64,000 nt of DNA from Trichobilharzia regenti (taxonomy: Eukaryota; Platyhelminthes; Trematoda; Strigeidida; Schistosomatidae), in contig OX235263.1 in NCBI GenBank assembly GCA_944472135.2, positions 30,495,379-30,559,378 on the forward strand, in the 5' to 3' direction. The translations under genes were made by a program, and so were the position numbers. A model generated the notes under the pieces. That model searched no databases. It saw nothing but the letters and a program-made list of their open reading frames with translations, and was not told the origin of the DNA. This document shows, piece by piece, positions 10,441-21,659 of the stretch. Position 1 is the stretch's first letter; the number at the start of each line of letters is the position of its first letter.

Positions 10441-10644
10441 CTATGTCCTACTCAACCGACGCGTACAGTCAGCCATGAAGTCACAAATGGCGTCAGGGAA
10501 ATCAACCTCGGCTACATTATATGCAGTAAAACAATCCAACATGACCTTTATGTAGTATTCGTATCCACGATAAAATTTCTTTCCTATTATAAAACTACGA
10601 TAAGACTGCTGAAAACAATGGAATAAATATATCACTGGTCTCAT
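10441..10644 (-). CDS. Hypothetical open frame, inverted partner of 9958-10194
   Basis: A 67-codon minus-strand frame starting MRPVIYLFHCFQQSYRSF and ending FMADCTRRLSRT, which resembles the end of the plus-strand frame across the palindrome. It contains three more cysteines. Not recognised. It could be an exon, a pseudogene or element sequence. Confidence 0.3.
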   Translation of the reverse strand: MRPVIYLFHCFQQSYRSFIIGKKFYRGYEYYIKVMLDCFTAYNVAEVDFPDAICDFMADCTRRLSRT

Positions 10645-10730
10645 TATAGTACATCGATAAAATTTAAGCCAATGGTGCTGATCACAGCAACGTTATATGG
10701 GACATTTGACTTCAACATTTTTTCCTCTGA

Positions 10731-10870
10731 TATCTGAATTACATTCATCTGATGTCTGCTTTTTGTGTTTGCGAAGACAATACTTCTATATGTCTTGATG
10801 TGTTACACAAACACACCATACAGCAGACTGTTACGACTGACTCTAATGTCAGAAAGAATAACCAAACTGT
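10731..10870 (+). pseudogene. Left part of an open frame interrupted by the Gypsy array
   Basis: The frame is open from 10731; the first Met at 10752 gives MSAFCVCEDNTSICLDVL. It runs into the ACTGT target duplication at 10866-10870. If the inserted array is ignored and one ACTGT is kept, the frame continues directly into 21660-21843. The protein is not recognised; it is cysteine-containing. Confidence 0.35.
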
Positions 10871-11174
10871 TGTAGCGGTAAATAATTCCCCAAAATTATT
10901 GATCACAGCAATCACTCATCAATGGATGCTGACCACCACTGCTTAAGTCGACTTGTTTAGCTGAAGGCTTCCGGTCAAGCACCCCCACCATTTGGTAACC
11001 CGTCGTGTCACGTGCACGATCACTAGCCAGGTAAGCGTTCGTCTGAAGGCTTGTTTTGGTCCCGAAATATATCACGTAGTTTGGACGATAAAATATTGGC
11101 TCTTGCTTTGTTTTTGGTAGGCGAGAATAAATAAGTTAGAAGTCGCTGAACAAAAGATATCCGTCAACCTCTAA
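10871..11174 (+). repeat. Gypsy LTR 1
   Basis: It begins TGTAGCGGTAAATAATTCCC and ends near CAACCTCTAA. It contains GATAAAATATTGG, possibly the TATA region, and AATAAA near 11129. It matches LTRs at 16111, 21351 and 22559. The 3' boundary is set by the ACTGT target duplication seen after LTR 3; it does not end in the usual CA. Confidence 0.85.
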
Positions 11175-11176
11175 AC

Positions 11177-11190
11177 TGGTGAGCCCAACC
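11177..11190 (+). other. Primer-binding site, tRNA-Trp-like
   Basis: TGGTGAGCCCAACC directly follows the LTR. Its first bases fit the complement of a tRNA 3' end of the Trp type (TGGTGACCCC) with one mismatch; CsRn1 elements are known to use tRNA-Trp. An equivalent site is at 16417-16430. Confidence 0.5.
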
Positions 11191-11288
11191 GCGAACTTCA
11201 TCTACGATATATGCGCAGATAACCCCGGTGATTTCGTTCCATTTTGTATTTGTTCTTGTACCATATATTATTCGGCATATTTTTCGTC

Positions 11289-12117
11289 ATGAGTGATCTT
11301 AGTCCCGAGGTCATTCGTATCTGCTCAACTCTTCAAACCATGCAGCTTGTAGCATACTGGCCAGATAATGTTGAAACGTGGTTTCAGCTAGCTGAAGCAG
11401 ATTTTTGTGAGCATGGGATAACTGATCACCGTTCACAGTTACTTGCAGTTATTCACGCCCTAACCGCGGGAATTAAACAAGTACGTAACTTCACAGATGT
11501 TCAGTCCCGAGGTAAGTAACTCGTACGAGTTGCTCAAAGCATTCCTCCTCAGGAGAAAATTTCTCACAGCCCGACAGCGTCTGGACGAATTATTTTGTAA
11601 CATCGAGCTAGGAGATCAGTCAGCCGCGACCATGCTGACAAGAATGAAAGAAGTCGTCGGCCAAAGTCAGTTCGACGAAGGACTGTTTAGAGAACTCTTC
11701 TTAACCAAGCTGCCACAGTCTGTACAGACCGTACTTGTGACACTTCAGGGTGTTGTAATGGATGACTTAGCTATTTCTGCAGATAGGATTCTAGAAATAA
11801 CTAAACGGTCAGTTCCCGAAATATGCTCGATGACTAAGCAGACTTCGAGTAAGGATACTGCAATGATAGAGTTATGCAACTCCATCCAGCATATGTTTAG
11901 GTCAAACATGCATTCTAACTCCTCCGACCGTCGTCCTAAATCTCCTCAACGCAGAAACTCACGTGGTCGATCTAAGTCCAAACCACGTTCTCTGAAAAAC
12001 TCTGACTGGTGCTGGTACCACAACACCTATGGCCAAGAAGCGAAGTGTTGCCGTAAGCCTTGTAACTTCGGAAATGTCTCAAAGTCTGTGGGAAACTATC
12101 CCGCCGGCACGCGTTAG
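11289..12117 (+). pseudogene. Gypsy gag, copy 1 (frameshifted)
   Basis: Equivalent to the intact gag at 16529-17356. One extra A at about 11462 (CCCTAACCGCGGG against CCCTACCGCGGG in copy 2) breaks the frame after codon 57 or so; the rest continues from about 11497 to the stop at 12115-12117. The CHCC motif CWYHNTYGQEAKCCRKPC is preserved. Confidence 0.9.
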
Positions 12118-15100
12118 CGGCAACCGTCGCCGGTGGCACTAGCCGCCTTCTTTACATCCATGATGTGATAAGCCAGACTCGATATTTAGTCGACACAGGC
12201 GCCGAAGTCAGCGTCCTTCCTGCTACAGCAGCAGATCGACAGAAGGAACCTACTATCAACTTACAGGCTGCAAATGGAAAACCAATCGCAACCTTTGGTA
12301 GGAAATACGTCTATCTGAACGTAGGTTTACGCAAACCTATTCGATGGATTTTCCTTCTCGCTGACGTTACAATGCCCATCATTGGCACGGACCTACTTAA
12401 TCATCATGATTTACTCGTAGACGTCCGCCGAAAACGACTGATTGACAATACTACTAGTCTGTCTATCAAAGGCATCAGCTACATAGGCCCTAGCTTGTCA
12501 CCCGTTAAGATAAAGGCAATCCTTGATCCAACTTTTCAACCTATGGTTGACAAGTATCCGGAACTTAATTGCCCGTCGAACGACCTACCGTGCATAACCA
12601 GCAATGTTATGCACCACATCATTACCACAGGACAACCTGTGACATCTAAAGCACGACGATTAGCTCCTGACAAACTGAGAATCGCCAGGAATGAATTTGA
12701 CCATATGCTTACCCTTGGCATCATTCGACCTTCGAATAGCCCATGGGCATCCCCACTTCATATGGTTCCGAAAAAGGATAGCAATGATTGGCGACCCACC
12801 GGTGATTACCGGCGAGTGAATGCCAAAACAACCCCTGATTGCTACCCGTTGCCTCATTACACGACTTGACGCAACCTTATATGGCGCGACTATATTCTCC
12901 AAAATCGACTTGGTTAAAGCGTATAACCAAATCCCGATGGCAACAGAAGATATCCCGAAAACGGCTTTCATTACGCCTTTCGGACTTTTTGAATTTCTAC
13001 GTATGCCATTCGGTCTCCGGAATGCAGCCCAAACATTCCAACGCTTCATTGACGAAGTATTTCGCGGTCTCGACTTTGTATACGCATACTTAGACGACTG
13101 CCTCATTGCCAGTCCAGACAAGGAAACTCACCTTAGGCACTTGGACTTGGCATTTGACAGGTTACGCCAACATGGTGTTACCATTAATATTCAAAAGTGT
13201 CAAATCGGTGTTGACTCACTCGACTTTCTCCGTCACACTATTGACTGCAAGGGCATTCGCCCACTGGCTACTAAGGTCGAGGCTATACTGAACTTTCCAG
13301 AGCCACAGACAGTGAAAAGTCTCTTCACTTTTAACGGCTTAGTAAGTTATTATCGACGCTTTATTCCCAACTGTGCCTCTCTGATTCAGCCATTGACAGA
13401 CCTTCTTCGAGGGAATAACAAGTCCATAGAACTTGACGCGTCTGCTCGAAATGCTTTTACCCAGATTAAAAAGCTATTGCGAATGCCACACTTCTGATGT
13501 ATCAGGATCCAACGGCACCGTTAAGTATCTCGGTTGATGCATCAAACACTGCAATCGGCGCAGTTCTACAACAGCTAGTTGACAAAGAGTGGCAACCACT
13601 CACCTTTTTCTCGAGGAGCCTTCAATTAGCTGAAACGAAGTACAGCACATTCGGCGGAGAACTTCTGGCTATGTACTGTGCTATACGTCATTTTCAACAT
13701 TCAGTAGAGGGTCGTGAATTCATAATTTTTACTGGTCACAAACCTCTGACGTACTCTCTGAACTCACCTTCAGATAAGTATTCACCTAGGGAATCACGAC
13801 AACTGGATTACGTCTCACAGTTTACATCAGATATTCGCCATGTATCCGGAGTAAACAACACTGTGGCAGATGCCTTGTCGCGCGTTTGTTCCCTCACCCA
13901 AATCGACGGCATAGACCTTGTAAAACTGGCTCGTCTTCAAAAAGAAGATACCGAGCTTCAACATGAGTTGTCGAAAACAACTCTACAATTAGCTGAGAAA
14001 CCCTTAGGTATGGGAAGAGATACTATTCTATGCGACATTTCCACGAGTACTCCTCGCCCCATCGTGCCTAAAAGTTATCGCCGTAACGTCTTCAATACGT
14101 TGCATGGCTTATCTCACCCAGGTATTCGAACTACTGTCAAGCTCGTAACTAGTCTGTACTGTTGGCCTGGCATTAATAAAGAAGTAAGGGAATGGGCACA
14201 TACGTGCTTAGCTTGTCAAAAGTGCAAGGTGATAAGACACACCAAAAGCCCACTTGGCACCTTTCTTCTCCCTGACGCTCGTTTTGAACACGTCCATATA
14301 GATTTGGTTGGACCCCTTCCTGAATCCCATGGATATACCTATATTTTAACTTGCATCGATCACTTCACACGATGGCCGGAAGCAGTACCTATCAAGGACG
14401 TATCTGCTGAAACAGTCGCACGCGTCTTTGTAGAAAGATGGATCGCTAACTTTGGATGCCCATCTTCCATAACAACTGATCGCGGGCGGCAATTCGAAAG
14501 TGGCTTATTCTTCGCCCTGACTAAAATCATAGGTTGCATGCGTTTCGAACAACAGCCTACCATCCTCAAGCTAATGGTATGGTAGAACGTCTACACAGAC
14601 AGCTGAAAGCTGGTCTGTCAGCTGCAAACAACACCCATTGGACTGAATCCCTTCCGTTAGTTCTCCTAGGGATACGAAACGCCTTGAATACCGATGCTGG
14701 TTGTACTAGCGCCGAGCTAGTATATGGCACGATACTACGACTGCATGGTGAATTTGTTTCTTCCTCGAGCTACCCACCAGCAATATATCACGCTTCATAC
14801 GTCAATAGGCTTACAAACGTAGTGCGTTCAGTTAAACCTGCTCCCTTTCGTCCACAGTCCATTGATGTTTTTGTTCACCCGTGTTTAAAAACTTCTTCAC
14901 ATGTATTTGTTCGTCGTGACTATGTGCGTAGACCTCTGGAACCCCCATATGACGGACCTTATAAAGTAATTAAACGTTCTGATAAATTTTTTGTCTTGGA
15001 CAAAAAAGGCCGCAAGGGCATCGTCAGCATTGGCCTTCTGAAACCGGCTTACTTGGAGGGTAATCCTATTAGCATAGAGCTAACCGTACCCCATAATCCA

Positions 15101-15241
15101 CAAGTAACCGAAGATCGTTTAGACATCGATGAAGTCACTAGCACAGCGACAGCTACCGAATCTTCTGTCGAGCCCCCTAAGAAAACCCGTTCTGGACGTG
15201 CCGTAAGCTTCCCAGAATATCTTCACACTTATTTAACATAA
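12066..15241 (+). pseudogene. Gypsy pol, copy 1 (protease-RT-RNase H-integrase)
   Basis: In order: protease (YLVDTGAEVSVLP), reverse transcriptase ([27 protein letters not shown] at the active site), RNase H ([14 protein letters not shown]) and integrase ([46 protein letters not shown], then GPYKVIKRS). Lesions: a two-base net shift at about 12853-12868 in RT, a one-base loss at about 13495 before RNase H, and one missing A at about 14550 between the second Asp and the Glu of integrase. RNase H has TGHKPL where TDHKPL is normal (codon 13734-13736). The first two shifts and the Gly are shared with copy 2; the integrase shift is unique. Integrase reads through where copy 2 has a stop. Confidence 0.9.
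12090..12136 (+). promoter_or_regulatory. -1 frameshift signal, copy 1
   Basis: GGGAAAC at 12090-12096 is followed by TATC and then a predicted GC-rich hairpin, arms 12101-12111 and 12125-12136. The sequence is identical to copy 2 at 17329-17375. Confidence 0.75.
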
Positions 15242-15486
15242 CAAAGTCGTGTGATTCACCCAACTCATCCGTTTGTGGTAGTAACCATTTTTAGACGTAT
15301 CATTTTTTATGTAAAGTATCACTAAACACAAGTAAAAATTTTTTCTTCAACAGTACATGTTATATGCATAAAAAATTGATTAGATGTATTTTTTCGATGT
15401 TCTAAACTTAGCATTATTTTTCTGTATAGCAAATGCACATAATTTTTTTAACAAAAAGGCTGATTTGGTACATTTTCCTCGACATG

Positions 15487-15855
15487 TGTCAGCCACGTCT
15501 CGTAAACCGTTAATGCCCAGCTCTTGCTACGCTGGGACTCACGCTGTTCCTTGAGGCTTCTCAGAAACGCTTCGTGCGATTGGACGCAAAAACCAGAGCC
15601 CAGTTTGTCGACTCGAGAATTATTTCTTCTAACACCAACATATATCCATTGTACAACTAAGCTTTACAACTAAGGTCTATGAACAAACATTACAATAATA
15701 AATCACAATATTACTTCTGACGGTGTTTAACTCTTCTTTCTGAACAGCGACCGATGAGACGATGACTGGTGTATTGATGCCTCCGCGAAAATTGGGGAAG
15801 TTGGTTTTGAGCAAACAACCATGAATTGATCGTCCAATCTTCAACTACATTGACA
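15487..15855. mobile_element. BEL/Pao solo LTR A inside Gypsy copy 1
   Basis: It starts TGTCAGCCACGTCTCG and ends ACATTGACA, 369 bp, flanked on both sides by ACATG (15482-15486 and 15856-15860). This is a clean 5-bp target duplication. It is inserted between the Gypsy pol stop and the polypurine tract. It is the same LTR family as the two-LTR element at 54.1-58.1 kb. Confidence 0.9.
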
Positions 15856-16095
15856 ACATGGTTCCTAGCGTTCTTGTTTTCTTTTCCAGGTGCGGCGGGA
15901 ACTGGACAGGAAACAAATTAAGCACGGGATCCAGCGAACAACTTCAAGGAAGCTATGTACAAATACCCTATTAGCATAGGCAGACAAACCAGTAGGCACC
16001 CCACCAAGCCGCTCGGAAGAACTTTTAACCCGAAAGGGAACCATCGAGGTTTTTACTTCCGGCTGGTTCTGTCTTAGGGTCCTCACCACCCCACT

Positions 16096-16110
16096 AGGGG
16101 GAGAGTGAGC
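16096..16110 (+). other. Polypurine tract of Gypsy array
   Basis: AGGGGGAGAGTGAGC lies immediately before LTR 2, the usual place for plus-strand priming. It is repeated at 21336-21350 and 22544-22558. Confidence 0.65.
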
Positions 16111-16414
16111 TGTAGCGGTAAATAATTCCCCAAAATTATTGATCACAGCAATCACTCATCAATGGATGCTGACCACCACTGCTTAAGTCGACTTGTTTAG
16201 CTGAAGGCTTCCGGTCAAGCACCCCCACCATTTGGTAACCCGTCGTGTCACGTGCACGATCACTAGCCAGGTAAGCGTTCGTCTGAAGGCTTGTTTTGGT
16301 CCCGAAATATATCACGTAGTTTGGACGATAAAATATTGGCTCTTGCTTTGTTTTTGGTAGGCGAGAATAAATAAGTTAGAAGTCGCTGAACAAAAGATAT
16401 CCGTCAACCTCTAA
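16111..16414 (+). repeat. Gypsy LTR 2 (shared middle LTR)
   Basis: It serves both as 3' LTR of copy 1 and 5' LTR of copy 2, followed directly by the primer-binding site at 16417. It matches LTR 1 at every base I compared. Confidence 0.9.
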
Positions 16415-16528
16415 ACTGGTGAGCCCAACCGCGAACTTCATCTACGATATATGCGCAGATAACCCCGGTGATTTCGTTCCATTTTGTATTTGTTCTTGTA
16501 CCATATATTATTCGGCATATTTTTCGTC

Positions 16529-17356
16529 ATGAGTGATCTTAGTCCCGAGGTCATTCGTATCTGCTCAACTCTTCAAACCATGCAGCTTGTAGCATACTGG
16601 CCAGATAATGTTGAAACGTGGTTTCAGCTAGCTGAAGCAGATTTTTGTGAGCATGGGATAACTGATCACCGTTCACAGTTACTTGCAGTTATTCACGCCC
16701 TACCGCGGGAATTAAACAAGTACGTAACTTCACAGATGTTCAGTCCCGAGGTAAGTAACTCGTACGAGTTGCTCAAAGCATTCCTCCTCAGGAGAAAATT
16801 TCTCACAGCCCGACAGCGTCTGGACGAATTATTTTGTAACATCGAGCTAGGAGATCAGTCAGCCGTGACCATGCTGACAAGAATGAAAGAAGTCGTCGGC
16901 CAAAGTCAGTTCGACGAAGGACTGTTTAGAGAACTCTTCTTAACCAAGCTGCCACAGTCTGTACAGACCGTACTTGTGACACTTCAGGGTGTTGTAATGG
17001 ATGACTTAGCTATTTCTGCAGATAGGATTCTAGAAATAACTAAACGGTCAGTTCCCGAAATATGCTCGATGACTAAGCAGACTTCGAGTAAGGATACTGC
17101 GGTGATAGAGTTATGCAACTCCATCCAGCATATGTTTAGGTCAAACATGCATTCTAACTCATCCGACCGTCGTCCTAAATCTCCTCAACGCAGAAACTCA
17201 CGTGGTAGATCTAAGCCCAAACCACGTTCTCTGAAAAACTCTGACTGGTGCTGGTACCACAACACCTATGGCCAAGAAGCGAAGTGTTGCCGTAAGCCTT
17301 GTAACTTCGGAAATGTCTCAAAGTCTGTGGGAAACTATCCCGCCGGCACGCGTTAG
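16529..17356 (+). CDS. Gypsy (CsRn1-type) Gag, intact copy 2
   Basis: 275 codons from the ATG at 16529 (MSDLSPEVIRICSTLQ). The frame is open further upstream to 16484, but the second Met has the typical start of this family. A helical capsid region (LPRELNKYVTSQM, FRELFLTKLPQSVQTVL) is followed by an Arg/Ser-rich basic stretch (RRPKSPQRRNSRGRSKPKPR). Then comes the CHCC zinc motif CWYHNTYGQEAKCCRKPC at the C-terminus. Gag packages the element RNA in cytoplasmic particles. The pol frame overlaps its end from 17305 and would be reached by -1 frameshifting at 17329-17335. Confidence 0.9.
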   Translation: MSDLSPEVIRICSTLQTMQLVAYWPDNVETWFQLAEADFCEHGITDHRSQLLAVIHALPRELNKYVTSQMFSPEVSNSYELLKAFLLRRKFLTARQRLDELFCNIELGDQSAVTMLTRMKEVVGQSQFDEGLFRELFLTKLPQSVQTVLVTLQGVVMDDLAISADRILEITKRSVPEICSMTKQTSSKDTAVIELCNSIQHMFRSNMHSNSSDRRPKSPQRRNSRGRSKPKPRSLKNSDWCWYHNTYGQEAKCCRKPCNFGNVSKSVGNYPAGTR

Positions 17357-20300
17357 CGGCAACCGTCGCCGGTGGCACTAGCCGCCTTCTTTACATCCAT
17401 GACGTGATCAGCCAGACTCGATATTTAGTCGACACAGGCGCCGAAGTCAGCGTCCTTCCTGCTACAGCAGCAGATCGACAGAAGGAACCTACTATCAACT
17501 TACAGGCTGCAAATGGAAAACCAATCGCAACCTTTGGTAGGAAATACGTCTGTCTGAACGTAGGTTTACGCAAACCTATTCGATGGATTTTCCTTCTCGC
17601 TGACGTTACAATGCCCATCATTGGCACGGACCTACTTAATCATCATGATTTACTCGTAGACGTCCGCCGAAAACGACTGATTGACAATACTACTAGTCTG
17701 TCTATCAAAGGCATCAGCTACATAGGCCCTAGCTTGTCACCCGTTAAGATAAAGGCAATCCCTGATCCAACTTTTCAACCTATGGTTGACAAGTATCCGG
17801 AACTTAATTGCCCGTCGAACGACCTACCGTGCATAACCAGCAATGTTATGCACCACATCATTACCACAGGACAACCTGTGACATCTAAAGCACGACGATT
17901 AGCTCCTGACAAACTGAGAATCGCCAGGAATGAATTTGACCATATGCTTACCCTTGGCATCATTCGACCTTCGAATAGCCCATGGGCATCCCCACTTCAT
18001 ATGGTTCCGAAAAAGGATAGCAATGATTGGCGACCCACCGGTGATTACCGGCGAGTGAATGCCAAAACAACCCCTGATTGCTACCCGTTGCCTCATTACA
18101 CGACTTAAAGCAACCTTATATGGCGCGACGATATTCTCCAAAATCGACTTGGTTAAAGCGTATAACCAAATCCCGATGGCAACAGAAGATATCCCGAAAA
18201 CGGCTTTCACTACGCCTTTCGGACTTTTTGAATTTCTACGTATGCCATTCGGTCTCCGGAATGCAGCCCAAACATTCCAACGCTTCATTGACGAAGTATT
18301 TCGCGGTCTCGACTTTGTATACGCATACTTAGACGACTGCCTCATTGCCAGTCCAGACAAGGAAACTCACCTTAGGCACTTGGACTTGGCATTTGACAGG
18401 TTACGCCAACATGGTGTTACCATTAATATTCAAAAGTGTCAAATCGGTGTTGACTCACTCGACTTTCTCCGTCACACTATTGACTGCAAGGGCATTCGCC
18501 CACTGGCTACTAAGGTCGAGGCTATACTGAACTTTCCAGAGCCACAGACAGTGAAAAGTCTCTTCACTTTTAACGGCTTAGTAAGTTATTATCGACGCTT
18601 TATTCCCAACTGTGCCTCTCTGATTCAGCCATTGACAGACCTTCTTCGAGGGAATAACAAGTCCATAGAACTTGACGCGTCTGCTCGAAATGCTTTTACC
18701 CAGATTAAAAAGCTATTGCGAATGCCACACTTCTGATGTATCAGGATCCAACGGCACCGTTAAGTATCTCGGTTGATGCATCAAACACTGCAATCGGCGC
18801 AGTTCTACAACAGCTAGTTGACAAAGAGTGGCAACCACTCACCTTTTTCTCGAGGAGCCTTCAATTAGCTGAAACGAAGTACAGCACATTCGGCGGAGAA
18901 CTTCTGGCTATGTACTGTGCTATACGTCATTTTCAACATTCAGTAGAGGGTCGTGAATTCATAATTTTTACTGGTCACAAACCTCTGACGTACTCTCTGA
19001 ACTCACCTTCAGATAAGTATTCACCTAGGGAATCACGACAACTGGATTATGTCTCACAGTTTACATCAGATATTCGCCATGTATCCGGAGTAAACAACAC
19101 TGTGGCAGATGCCTTGTCGCGCGTTTGTTCCCTCACCTAAGTCGACGGCATAGACCTTGTAAAACTGGCTCGTCTTCAAAAAGAAGATACCGAGCTTCAA
19201 TATGAGTTGTCGAAAACAACTCTACAATTAGCTGAGAAACCCTTAGGTGTGGGAAGAGATACTATTCTATGCGACATTTCCACGAGTACTCCTCGCCCCA
19301 TCGTGCCTAAAAGTTATCGCCGTAACGTCTTCAATACGTTGCATGGCTTATCTCACCCAGGTATTCGAACTACTGTCAAGCTCGTAACTAGTCTGTACTG
19401 TTGGCCTGGCATTAATAAAGAAGTAAGGGAATGGGTACATACGTGCTTAGCTTGTCAAAAGTGCAAGGTGATAAGACACAACAAAAGCCCACTTGGTATC
19501 TTTCTTCTCCCTGACGCTCGTTTTGAACACGTCCATATAGATTTGGTTGGACCCCTTCCTGAATCCCATGGATATACCTATATTTTAACTTGCATCGACC
19601 ACTTCACACGGTGGCCGGAAGCAGAACCTACCAAGGACGAATCTGCTGAAACAGTCGCACGCGTCTTTGTAGAAAGATGGATCGCTAACTTTGGATGCCC
19701 ATCTTCCATAACAACCGATCGCGGGCGGATATTCGAAAGTGGCTTATTCTTCGCCCTGACTAAAATCATAGGTTGCATGCGTTTACGAACAACAGCCTAC
19801 CATCCTCAAGCTAATGGTGTGGTAGAACGTCTACACAAACAGCTGAAAGCTGGTCTGTCAGCTGGAAACAACACCCATTGGACTGAACCCCTTCCGTTAG
19901 TTCTCCTAGGGATACGAAACGCCTTGAATACCGATGCCGGTTATACTAGCGCCGAGCTAGTATATGGCACGATACTACGACAGCATGGTGAATTTGTTTC
20001 TTCCTCGAGCTACCCACCAGCAATATATCACGCTTCATACGTCAATAGGCTTACAAACGTAGTGCGTTCAGTTAAACCTGCTCCCTTTCGTCCACAGTCC
20101 ATTGATGTTTTTGTTCACCCGTGTTTAAAAACTTCTTCACATGTATTTGTTCGTCGTGACTATGTGCGTAGACCTCTGGAACCCCCATATGACGGACCTT
20201 ATAAAGTAATTAAACGTTCTGATAAATTTTTTGTCTTGGACAAAAAAGGCCGCAAGGGCATCGTCAGCATTGGCCTTCTGAAACCGGCTTACTTGGAGGG

Positions 20301-20481
20301 TAATCCTATTAGCATAGAGCTAACCGTACCCCATAATCCACAAGTAACCGAAGATCGTTTAGACATCGATGAAGTCACTAGCACAGCGACAGCTACCGAA
20401 TCTTCTGTCGAGCCCCCTAAGAAAACCCGTTCTGGACGTGCCGTAAGCTTCCCAGAATATCTTCACACTTATTTAACATAA
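17305..20481 (+). pseudogene. Gypsy pol, copy 2
   Basis: Same domains as copy 1. Protease and the RT N-terminus are open to a stop at 18106-18108. RT through the connection domain lies in the next frame to 18736. RNase H (from 18736) ends at a TAA at 19138-19140 where copy 1 has CAA. Integrase is then open in the same frame to 20481, with H2C2, both Asp ([17 protein letters not shown]), the Glu (ANGVVERLHKQLK) and the GPY module. The RNase H catalytic Asp is Gly (codon 18973-18975). Integrase differs from copy 1 at more positions than the rest does, which hints at separate drift or gene conversion. Confidence 0.9.
17329..17375 (+). promoter_or_regulatory. -1 programmed frameshift signal (slippery heptamer plus hairpin)
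   Basis: GGGAAAC (17329-17335) reads G GGA AAC in the gag frame. After a 4-nt spacer, 17340-17350 (CCGCCGGCACG) can pair with 17364-17375 (CGTCGCCGGTGG) with one bulged C and one G-U pair, leaving a 13-nt loop that contains the gag stop. The -1 frame is open from 17305 through the protease. GGGAAAC is a known retroviral -1 slippery sequence; use of this one is inferred. Confidence 0.8.
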
Positions 20482-20726
20482 CAAAGTCGTGTGATTCACC
20501 CAACTCATCCGTTTGTGGTAGTAACCATTTTTAGACGTATCATTTTTTATGTAAAGTATCACTAAACACAAGTAAAAATTTTTTCTTCAACAGTACATGT
20601 TATATGCATAAAAAATTGATTAGATGTATTTTTTCGATGTTCTAAACTTAGCATTATTTTTCTGTATAGCAAATGCACATAATTTTTTTAACAAAAAGGC
20701 TGATTTGGTACATTTTCCTCGACATG

Positions 20727-21095
20727 TGTCAGCCACGTCTCGTAAACCGTTAATGCCCAGCTCTTGCTACGCTGGGACTCACGCTGTTCCTTGAGGCTTC
20801 TCAGAAACGCTTCGTGCGATTGGACGCAAAAACCAGAGCCCAGTTTGTCGACTCGAGAATTATTTCTTCTAACACCAACATATATCCATTGTACAACTAA
20901 GCTTTACAACTAAGGTCTATGAACAAACATTACAATAATAAATCACAATATTACTTCTGACGGTGTTTAACTCTTCTTTCTGAACAGCGACCGATGAGAC
21001 GATGACTGGTGTATTGATGCCTCCGCGAAAATTGGGGAAGTTGGTTTTGAGCAAACAACCATGAATTGATCGTCCAATCTTCAACTACATTGACA
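20727..21095. mobile_element. BEL/Pao solo LTR A, copy in Gypsy copy 2
   Basis: The same insertion as 15487-15855, with ACATG on both sides (20722-20726, 21096-21100). It was carried along by duplication of the Gypsy unit. Confidence 0.9.
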
Positions 21096-21350
21096 ACATG
21101 GTTCCTAGCGTTCTTGTTTTCTTTTCCAGGTGCGGCGGGAACTGGACAGGAAACAAATTAAGCACGGGATTCAGCGAACAACTTCAAGGAAGCTATGTAC
21201 AAATACCCTATTAGCATAGGCAGACAAACCAGTAGGCACCCCACCAAGCCGCTCGGAAGAACTTTTAACCCGAAAGGGAACCATCGAGGTTTTTACTTCC
21301 GGCTGGTTCTGTCTTAGGGTCCTCACCACCCCACTAGGGGGAGAGTGAGC

Positions 21351-21654
21351 TGTAGCGGTAAATAATTCCCCAAAATTATTGATCACAGCAATCACTCATC
21401 AATGGATGCTGACCACCACTGCTTAAGTCGACTTGTTTAGCTGAAGGCTTCCGGTCAAGCACCCCCACCATTTGGTAACCCGTCGTGTCACGTGCACGAT
21501 CACTAGCCAGGTAAGCGTTCGTCTGAAGGCTTGTTTTGGTCCCGAAATATATCACGTAGTTTGGACGATAAAATATTGGCTCTTGCTTTGTTTTTGGTAG
21601 GCGAGAATAAATAAGTTAGAAGTCGCTGAACAAAAGATATCCGTCAACCTCTAA
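21351..21654 (+). repeat. Gypsy LTR 3
   Basis: Last LTR of the tandem pair. It is followed by ACTGT and non-element sequence, which marks the outer boundary of the array. Confidence 0.9.
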
Positions 21655-21659
21655 ACTGT

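Larger units (their letters stand above)
10866..21659 (+). mobile_element. Tandem Ty3/Gypsy (CsRn1-type) array: LTR-int-LTR-int-LTR
   Basis: Three LTRs (10871, 16111, 21351) are spaced exactly 5,240 bp apart and enclose two nearly identical internal regions. ACTGT occurs immediately before the first LTR (10866-10870) and after the third (21655-21659) and is the likely target duplication. Both copies share two pol frameshifts and an RNase H catalytic change, so the second copy arose by duplication of an already defective element, probably by unequal exchange between LTRs. A BEL solo LTR sits at the same place in both copies. Confidence 0.85.

Noticed and set aside
12660..13121. 153-codon minus-strand frame, repeated at 17899-18360
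   Set aside because: It lies antisense within the reverse transcriptase and is a shadow of that gene.
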